A stretch of 64,000 bases of DNA, from the NCBI GenBank assembly GCA_012932865.1, contig SAXG01000002.1:496001-560000 (forward strand), given 5' to 3'. Of the stretch, positions 55,987 to 64,000 are shown one piece after another (the first letter of the stretch is position 1; each line of letters starts with the position of its first letter). Below the pieces are notes generated by a model. The model saw nothing but the letters and a program-made list of their open reading frames with translations. It made no database searches and had not been told where the DNA came from. Position numbers and translations under genes: made by a program. Source of the DNA: Amylostereum areolatum (taxonomy: Eukaryota > Basidiomycota > Agaricomycetes > Russulales > Stereaceae).

Positions 55987-58900
55987 TCACGACGGGATCC
56001 GTTTCTTGTTACTGAAAAACTGTGCAGTAGACTTCACCGCCTGCCCAAACGTTGGTGCATGCACAAGGGACTGCCCGATCCACTGAGGCAATTTCTTGGA
56101 AATCTTGTTTGACAGATACCTTGCGTCCACCAACAGCAGCACTGGCCCAATCATTCTTGTGGCGAATCGCGCGACCTGGAAACAAAACACCACAGTCGTG
56201 AGGAGAAAAATTCGTAGGCCCGGCCAAAAATTCAAACCCATACCAATGCTTTGGTTAACGGCATTCATGCATATATTCTCGTATAGTTCTCTTCCCGCAA
56301 GTCCGTAGGGTGTGGTCGTAGGCGCAGTATTCCCCGAAAGTCGGTCAGCATACTTCAGGCGTTCGACAAGTTCCGCAGACCCCATGTTAGCAAAGGGAAG
56401 TCCAACAACGACGACCATCCGTGCGAGATCGTCTGAAAAATTGAGTCCCTCCGAAAGCTTGGCCCCAACGACGGCAAACATAATTGCGCCTGCTTTCTGT
56501 GAGGTCCAGAATACAATTCGGAAGCAGTTTGGTTTGAGTACAATCACGCAGCTTACCGAGTTGTGAATCTCCGAAGAGTAATTTTGCAGAACTACAGGAA
56601 CATCGGCAGCGGAAGAAGGCTCGACGAAAATCTAAGAACGCATACTTGTATCCAATGGCTATGGTCTAAGGTGATCTGAAGAAGAAAACTGACCTTTTTC
56701 TTCGCGTCCAGGCTGTCATATAGCTTAGCCTCTTTCCACACCTTCATAGCATTGTGGAGCATTTTGTAAGACGGTAGAAACACCACGAGGCCGCCAGGTA
56801 CGGTTCGCGCGAAATTCAACAGAATCTGACCAAGTTCTTTTATCTGTGATGCTTTGAATCAGATATGTACTTTCCTTCTACGACAAAGCAACCCTCGTAC
56901 CAAAGGCTGGTCATTCATGTTGGTGAACTTAAAGCTGAGATCCTGGCCTCGGGGACCACGGCTGAGGATCAGTGTTTGTAAACTTGTCTGGGGAATAATG
57001 TGACCACACGAAAACGTCGATATACGCTCCTGTGGAACATCCAAAAACAATTGATTGATAAAGTCCGACATCTAGTAAAAATGAATAGAGTGTTAGCTCA
57101 GAGACTGCACACCGAGGAAGACTGACCGGTGACATCGTACCACCCGCCAGGATCACAGCACGGGCAGTGTCCACGACTGGGCGGAAGTAAGGCGAAGGAT
57201 TCAGCGACTGGTACTTGATTTCCATCTTCGCGGGATCGTCTTTGGGGTTGTGCATGATAATCCGTCCGTCTGCTCATGGACGTCAACGAGATGTCAATAT
57301 GGTGAACCTGGCAAACTCGCCGTCATTGGCTTCTGACAAAGCTACGATGAAATTTTGGATTATGTATAAGGGTGGGTTTGAAGGATACTGTGCATAGGCT
57401 GTGGACGCTGGTATTATTAAAACAAGTCGCTGCATATAAGAACGCTGACCCTCAGTGCTGTTTTTGACATGCTGGTGCTTGCAGAACATGTCAATTTTCT
57501 TCGCAACCTATCCAAGATGTTAACCGTGGTACACAAAACGATGACGATCTTACCTTGCTTTCTCGAAGGTACTTCTGGATCTCCAACACGTTGATTCCTT
57601 CAAGGCCCCTCCCGAGCTTGAGTAAGACTTCTTGAACAGTGGAGACTTCCGAGAGCCCGCGCTTGTTCCAGCTGACCATGAGTGTCTTCAGACTGCTCAG
57701 AAGAAGATGGAGACGTTGAAGGTGAAGTGAATGTCGTGATGTCAATCGGGTTTTGAATTTAGTCAGGTAAATGGTTAGTTGCGTTAGTGAGAGGTCCAGA
57801 GTCTTGACCGACAAGGAAACCGTTGAAAGAGATAACAGCGTTGGGATGAGGTCTACATCACGCAGAATGAACACTACGCCACGTATATCAACAATGTCAC
57901 TGACTGTGGGCCTCATCTACGACGACTATGTGATTTTTTAGATTTATGTTGAGAGCCTCCCGTGCACTGTGCTGGAGAAGGAGGATTATATGGCAGCGCC
58001 ACAACCTGAGAAGCCTCTATTAATAAGTGGTCATCCAGTATATTGTCGGAACACACCTCGGCTTGCGATATCGCGTCTCGGGACGCAAAATAGGGACAGG
58101 TGTGGGCTGCTTGGCCGGCCGCCACTAGGTCTTCGATATCTTTTGGTGATGCCTGCACGACGTAACGATAAGTGATCTACGCTTGTCATGGTGGGCTGAT
58201 AGAGAGAACCAGAATTTGGTCCCGAAGGTCGTGTATACGTCCGTCTTCACCCATTTTCGGTAAGTATGGGCACCTTTTCTCATCCCTAGCTGTGAAAGCG
58301 TAGTGGATTAGCGGATGTCGAAGATGTCAGTTAATGCTACAAACCTTGAAGTAAATCGCGGCAATTTTCGTCCAGGTCTCCTCCTTTGGATTTGAGCTCC
58401 TCGTTGATACATAATTGTTTACGAGATCCGAGGGTAACGACCCGGGACTGTGGCTGGCCGTAATCCTCGGAGGAGCTAACGGACGGTTCATCATTGTGTG
58501 GTCTCTTCCGTCCCTGAAGGTTGGCTGGTGAAGAGTCTTGCGAAGGGAGATCAAACTCGGGCGGTGGAGTTGACAAGAATCGACGGAGTCTCCTGAGCTC
58601 CGGGATAACTTGAGAGAGCTGAGAGTGGGTTCGAGACGCATAGAAAATCTTCGTGCAAGTAGGTCTGTGTTCTTCTGCGCTCTGAGAGGTAAAATAAGGA
58701 TTTTGTCTGGGGGGAGTAAAGGCTCGTACTTGAATCGAAGTGACAGAAGTGACAGAAAAGATAGATGGACGCACATCGAAACTACATGATGACTATCATC
58801 ATCTAGTAAGTAAACATCTTCAGAATCGGAGTCCGTTTCTGTGATGGTGGCTTTCTGTAACGTCTGAGTTGAGAGGAGAGCCAACGGGACATCAAAGACG

Positions 58901-59431
58901 AATATACCTGTTTCTTACGGACCCGAGCAGAACATTTCCGTCTCTGGGTTTCTTCCCTCTTCCTCGCTTTTGCCAAGCGCTCTTCGTATTCACGCTCGTC
59001 GGCCTCGAGCTCTCTTTTCAAGCGGTCGCGTGTTTGAGATAAGACCCAATCAGGTCCTAACGCTCGATCTCATATGTAAGAAGCTCAACAGCAGTACGTT
59101 TCATACTTACCATTGCCTCCGGAAATCGCATCGAGTTGTCCTTTCTGTGCACGCTCTCGGTCGTCGTCGAGCCATGTCAAGCTCGCACAAAGCAGGCTAG
59201 AAGTTTTTCCCTTCAAAATGTAGCGCATAACTAGACGAGCTATGTTGAGGACAAGGAACAAAAGTTGCGCACCGTTCCGGTCGGGCTTTCCACGATAGCC
59301 ACCTTGCGTTCTTCGATAGAAGTAAAGAGATGCCGCATGAGTGCGACTTGGATATCATAAGGGACGTCGTATGGGAATTTGGGAAATTTCGTTGGTGTAG
59401 ACAAGCTCAAGGACAAGGCGGTTTCAGCCAT
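55987..59431 (-). CDS. CHL1: ATP-dependent DNA helicase CHL1 (DDX11 family)
   Basis: XPD-like Fe-S helicase needed for sister-chromatid cohesion. ATG at 59429-59431. Motifs in order: PYDIQVALMRHLFTSIEERK, Walker A SPTGTGKT spanning the first intron, IYYASRTHSQLSQVIPELRR, Fe-S cysteines in KQLCINEEL, ENCRDL and HTCPYFASR, the DEAH box (VVVDEAH near 57925), RGPRGQDLSFKFTNM, LLNFARTVPGGLVVFLPSYK, IMFAVVGAKLSEGLNFSDDL, VVVVGLPFANMGSAEL and QSIGRAIRHKNDWA. Two one-base insertions break the frame in conserved text: near 57980 (between ALPYN and LLLQHSARE) and near 56143 (between NDWA and VLLLVDARY). Both suggest assembly error or recent damage. Stop at 55987. Confidence 0.85.
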
Positions 59432-59616
59432 TCTTAGGCTGGAAGAGAGAAGAGTAAGATGAGAGACGCGTCGGAGGCCTGATCTCGACGCGCTTGTGGC
59501 TGATTGTGGCTGCCAACCGTATCACGAGCCCAGGTGCCGCACTCGCCCACAACTCGCCCAGGCTTTTGATTCTTGAAGACAACCTGTCTTCCCAGAATCC
59601 TGGGCTCCCACTATTC
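59432..59616. promoter_or_regulatory. Shared promoter, CHL1 / POL12, with MluI cell-cycle box
   Basis: 185 bp between the divergent starts. A perfect ACGCGT is at 59466-59471 and a one-off ACGCGC at 59488-59493. ACGCGT is the MBF/MCB element that drives G1/S genes in yeasts. Both flanking genes belong to S phase, so co-regulation is a sensible inference. Confidence 0.6.
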
Positions 59617-61820
59617 ATGGCAGCACAGGACATCTCAGAAATACGGGCACAACTCGTGGCTGAATTCGGAGATACTCCCGGTTTCACTGACGCGTTCGTC
59701 AACCAATGTGCGTGCCCTTTTGTTCTCAAAGAAACTCGGTTTAACAAGACACATGGCTTTGCAGGCATTACTGTCTGCAACAACTATCATATCTCAGGTC
59801 AAGATCTTTTCTACAAATGGGAGGCATCTCTGGTCGGAGACCTTCCGCGCATCATTCATGAGAAGACCGTCGCCAACATCATCTCAGTCGTGAAGACCGA
59901 TCTTGAAAGAGCGGAGAGACTGAAAAAGCCGCGCGCAAATCCAGCCATGGTCCTTCGGGGCAAGCAACGGATTCCATTCCTTAATAAGGCCGCGCGCGGT
60001 GGAAAAAAGCTCGGTCTTATTACAGCGGAGACCCTCCCGGAATCGTCTCCATTGGCATCGGGGGGTGCAATCAAACGATCGGAGAATGTTAGAGTCGTTT
60101 TCGAACTTGACCAGCCGTCAAATGCGAGACACCGATGTTAGTTCCCTCCCTCTTGTTTCAAGTCTTTTGACGAGTCAAGCACGTTAGATAAGTACATGTA
60201 CGAAAAGGTTTCAGAGCGAAGTGCAAGTAAGGCTACACCATTCTGCTGATCTGTATCCGAACTCACCTTCCTTCGCATCTAGTGCTTGATGAAAGGATAG
60301 AAGAGTTCGCGGAGATCATCCGCGCTCATTACGATATCGCAGACCTTGGCGATCCCGGTGCGGCGACTGAGGTTAGACCTCCATGTCTTCGTTTCCCCAA
60401 AGTTAACAATCCACCTGTAGGAGGATGTTGTAGTCGTTGGGCGAATTGTATTGGATTCCGAGTCAACCTCATCTGGGCCAGTGAAGCTCAATGAAGCGAG
60501 CCTTCATTTGGAATCATCTCGCCTCATGGGGTCTGGCTACCGTGTCCCTATACGGTTCGAGCCGGATCTCAAGCTACGAGGGGCACCCAAAGGGCAAGGC
60601 GGGATCGGACTCTATCCAGGGGCTATCGTGGCTCTTAAGGGCAAGAATGGTGGGGGTGGATGGTTTTCCGTCCAGGAGATTCTCTCTGTACACCAATTTC
60701 CCCCCTCTCTCAAATTCATCTTGCTAACGGTATTTAGATACCCTCCCTACCATCACCACCACCGTCTTTAGCCTCAGTCAAATCTGAACCTCACGACAGT
60801 TCTTTCTCCATGCTCATCGCTGCCGGCCCCTACACAGCTGATACGGATCTCCGCTTCAAGCCATGGCTTGCATTCTTGGAAAGAATTAAGTCCGAAAAGC
60901 CAGATGTTGTGCTACTCGTAAGCTTCTCCCTTTTCCTCCTGCTTTTGTGTTGACGCCGCACAGATCGGTCCGTTCATAGATCGCTCGCATCCCAAAGTGA
61001 TATTAGGCGAAGTGGACCAAGATCCTGACGAGATCTTCCAAGAAATATTCGCAAAAAACTTGGGGGAACTTTTGGACATCTCTCCACATACCCTGGTCCT
61101 TCTTTTGCCAAGCGTGCGGGACATCATCAGCCACCACGCAGTCTTCCCCCAAGCTGAACTGGACACAGACCTCTTGCAGGAAACAGTACGTCCGTAGGTC
61201 ATTTAGCGTTCTCAAAGTTTTAAAGCATTCATATAGAATATTAAAATGATTCCAAATCCGAGCCGCTTTTCGATCAATGGTGTATCTTTTGCAGTGACAA
61301 GCGTGGATGTTCTATGGCACCTCAAGAAAGAGGAGTTCCTCAAGAGCGCTGAAGAGGTGGACTGCTCTAGTACTGGCGGCGATATATCTACCACGGCCAG
61401 GTATTGTCGACACTTGTTGTCACAGCGAAGGTAAAGCATATGTTTCCTTACACTTTTACATCGCTTATCTGTATCGCAGCTTCTATCCCATCTTCCCTTC
61501 ACCCCACGAACTTGCCCACGAAGTGAACCTGGACGTCTCACACCTAGAAGGGCTATCGCTATGCGCAGGTAATAACCAGGCGGCAGCTCCGGATGTCCTT
61601 GTCACCCCGTGCCGATTGAAGGACTTTGCGAAGGTGTGTTTTGAGGTATTATATGTGGCTGGAGTCTCATGTTATGCTGTAGGTTGTTGACCACACGCTG
61701 GCCATCAACCCTGCTTCCCTAACAAAGAACACTACTGTAAATCTACTCTTCGGGGGGTCAGGAAATGGCCCGATAATTACGCGATTGAAAGCTGAGGTGT
61801 ACAAGCTGCAAACTGAATGA
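59617..61820 (+). CDS. POL12: DNA polymerase alpha subunit B
   Basis: Regulatory B subunit of the polymerase alpha-primase complex, which starts leading and lagging strands. ATG at 59617. The N-terminal helical domain (ISEIRAQLVAEFGDTPGFTD, YHISGQDLFYKWEASLVG) is followed by a linker, then the OB fold (VVVVGRIVLDSESTSSGPVK, ESSRLMGSGYRVPIRF, GIGLYPGAIVALKG). The inactive phosphoesterase domain follows (FSMLIAAGPYTADTDLRF, KPDVVLLIGPFIDRSHPKV, LVLLLPSVRDIISHHAVFPQ, FSINGVSFAVTSVDVLWHL, DVLVTPCRLKDFAK, VVDHTLAINPASLTKNTT), ending YKLQTE with TGA at 61818-61820. About seven short introns. The exon edges around 60140-60300 and 61190-61250 are approximate. Divergent from CHL1. Confidence 0.9.
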
Positions 61821-62118
61821 TCGACCGGGCTTTCAGTTTGTTCTGTGATTTCCTCCTGTTCTGCTTTGCGTAACTGCTGTCTGTATTAGTGTGTATGGTC
61901 ACTGTATGTATGTATGTGGTTTCCTCAACGTGTAGATGCAGTTCCCGCCGCGCGTCGCGCGACGCGTCGTGACGCTATTGTATGGCACGTGTGACGTGGT
62001 CAGACTCGTCTCCTAAGTTCTAAAAGACTTGGCACACTTAATAGTTATAGTCCTCTCATCGTGCCCCCCCCCCCCCGAAATCTCTTCAAAATCACTTCCC
62101 TGGCCTCCTGTGATCAGT
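61821..62118. other. Intergenic, POL12 to GRASP
   Basis: 3' flank of POL12 with a TGTATG-rich run near 61890, a CGCGCGTCGCGCGACGCG imperfect palindrome at about 61951-61968 and a run of 12 C at 62065-62076. Confidence 0.5.
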
Positions 62119-63856
62119 ATGGGTGCTGGTCAGTCTGCTGTCTTGGATTCCCACCCTCCTGGGCGTGCTCTACATGTTCTACGCGTGACTCCATCCTCCC
62201 CCGCGTCCCTCACAAATATCGAAGCATTCTTCGATTTCGTCGTGGGATTGGAGGGGGACGCATTTACCTCTCGAAAGTCTATCGATGCGGCGGAACTTGA
62301 ACGCATAGTGGAGGGTCACGAAGGCCAGAACCTCAACTTGTTGGTGTGGAACAGCAAAACGCAGGAGACGCGAGGTGAGCGCGTCCTGATCAGTCTTCTG
62401 AAGACAATTTGACCATTACGCAGTCGTCCCAATCACGCCTTCCAGAGCATGGTCTTTGCCTAGCCCATCGTCTATCAACCCAAGGGAACCGGAATCTGAG
62501 CCCCAGCCTTCCCTGCTCGGCCTCAGTATGAGAATGTGCGAACCAGAATTCGCTGTGGACAATGTCTGGCACGTCTTGGACGTTCTAGAAGGTAGCCCGG
62601 CAGAGAGTGCTGGTTTGGTTCCTTATGGGGATTGGATTATTGGATGGTCCGGCGGGGTGTTAAGTGCAGAGGGAGACTTTTACGATGTTGTGGAAGCAGT
62701 GAGTCCTCCGTTGAGTGACGCTCCCTGCCGCGGCTGACTTCATCATGGCGTAGCACGTAGATAAGCCCTTGAGGGTTTATGTTTACTCGTATGATTTCGA
62801 GTGAGGGACGTCTTCACTAAATTCTCCCGGTTCTGATGCTCTCCATTTTCCAGTACTATCCGAGAGGTCGTTTTGGTGCCAAACCGGCAATGGGGCGGTG
62901 AGGGACTACTAGGATGTGTCTTTGGGTGCGTATCTGCAACACCCTTGGTGTAATCCTCGCTCATGATTACACGCTAGATTCGGTCTCCTCCACCGTATAC
63001 CAGCCGTGCCTGAAGATCGCCAACCTGGGTCGCTGCCACCCGAGCTCGCCGAAACCGTTAACGGTTATGAAGAACAAGAGTTATTTGTCCCTGCAGACAA
63101 CCCATCTGACAGATTCGGACACGAGGCCCAGCACGCCCACGATGGCCATAATCATCCCGAGGTGTACGTCAACGACTATGCATCGCCAACCTTTTCGCAG
63201 GACTATAGCTACACTTACAGCAATCGAGGAATCACACATCAATATGACCTTCGCCATGCCTCATCTTCTATGACCATCCTAGAAGAGCACGAGGAGCACG
63301 AAAGATCCCGAACGCTACCACTCCCATATCCATGATAATCAATATCATGGCCACCACCCCCGCCCCGAACACGACCACGACCATAACCACCACAATCATG
63401 ATCATCACGACCATGATCACCACAACCATGAACACCACCACCACGACCATGATCACTACGACCACGATCACCATGACCATCCTCCTCACACATATTCGCC
63501 CGAATCAGACCATTCCGATGAATCGTTTTACCAGCGTGCGCATGGTGGTACGTCGGCAGTCACGTCGCGGTCACGAGGACTCTACCCGAACGGTGATTCG
63601 ACCTCGTGATGCTCTTCCTCCTGGCACTCAATGCGCGGGCTTCTGTCAAGGTCTTCGTTATCCTAGCATCGGAGGACGCTCCTCGCTTTCGGAGGGAACC
63701 CTCTTGTATGGCAGGAGTAGGTCAAGTTCACAGATGGCGGCAGACGATCTGCATCTGTACAAGGACGAGGACGCCGACGTTCGCGGGAGTGTGTCGGGCA
63801 CAGAAGGTGACAGCGAGGCCGCATCGGATTACGGAAGTCTGACCAGCGTAGAATAA
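62119..63856 (+). CDS. GRH1: GRASP-type Golgi stacking protein with His-rich tail
   Basis: Golgi reassembly/stacking protein with two PDZ-like repeats. ATG at 62119 with an N-myristoylation start (MGAGQS). First PDZ: ALHVLRVTPSSPASLTNIEA, FFDFVVGLEGDAFTSRKS and LNLLVWNSKTQETR. Second: SMRMCEPEFAVDNVWHVLDV, SPAESAGLVPYGDWIIGWSG and HVDKPLRVYVYSYDF, then VPNRQWGGEGLLGCVFG|FGLLHRIP across an intron. The tail is acidic and then strongly His/Asp-rich (63330-63480). The PDZ frame meets a stop at 63333, but if the AAA at 63301-63303 were AA it would run on into the His-rich frame, so the frame break is probably an extra base. The final exon boundaries after 63550 are uncertain (a frame ending YGSLTSVE at 63856 is a candidate end). 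Confidence 0.8.
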
Positions 63857-64000
63857 TATTGGATATGGTGGAACAGGTCTAATGGAAACCGACTTATATA
63901 TTTTGCAGACTACCGTGTTGCAACAACCCATCCAAGATTTATCTCGGACTACAGTCTACTAGCGGTTACTGAATGGTGTCCGCCCCCCTGGCTGTGTCTT

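Overview
The window is nuclear DNA of a filamentous basidiomycete fungus, most likely an Agaricomycete. Genes are split by many short GT-AG introns of about 50-75 nt, intergenic gaps are small, and third codon positions are GC-rich. The gene families present (HECT-like E3, RAX1/RGS, TCP11, fungal STAND N-terminal domain, small double-psi beta-barrel secreted protein) and a chromodomain Ty3/gypsy element fit this group. Exact species cannot be read from the sequence.

Layout. Positions 1-9.8 kb are a decayed or accessory zone: a partial Ser/Pro-rich hypothetical gene (minus), a broken EST1/SMG7-like gene, a broken coiled-coil gene, an F-box/LRR-like tail, a duplicated 67-bp hairpin and an Hsp70 fragment. 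Positions 9.9-24 kb hold an orphan gene and a HECT-like ubiquitin-ligase gene whose 71-nt intron carries an 8.54-kb LTR retrotransposon (13852-22392). The element has identical 494-bp LTRs, a 5-bp target duplication, an apparent Tf1-type self-priming site and an in-frame stop between RNase H and integrase. Positions 24-29 kb carry minisatellites, an amidohydrolase gene and a 0.68-kb element bounded by 36-bp inverted repeats. From 29 kb the window becomes gene-dense: secreted DPBB protein, RAX1-like RGS protein, F-box protein, membrane protein, TCP11/SOK1-like protein, VMA2, TBCD, CWF19, CLYBL-like lyase, a STAND-N/receiver-like protein, CHL1 helicase, POL12 and GRASP.

The right half is mostly housekeeping: vacuolar acidification (VMA2), tubulin folding (TBCD), spliceosome turnover (CWF19), itaconate/citramalate-type CoA metabolism (CLYBL), sister-chromatid cohesion (CHL1), replication priming (POL12) and secretory architecture (GRASP). 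Two divergent pairs probably share promoters: TBCD/CWF19 (344 bp) and CHL1/POL12 (185 bp, with a perfect MluI cell-cycle box).

Caution. Several conserved genes (TCP11, CLYBL, CHL1 twice, GRASP) contain an isolated 1-nt frame shift in an otherwise conserved stretch, usually an extra base in or next to a short repeat. Either the assembly has uncorrected indels or these genes are damaged; pseudogene calls should be read with that in mind.
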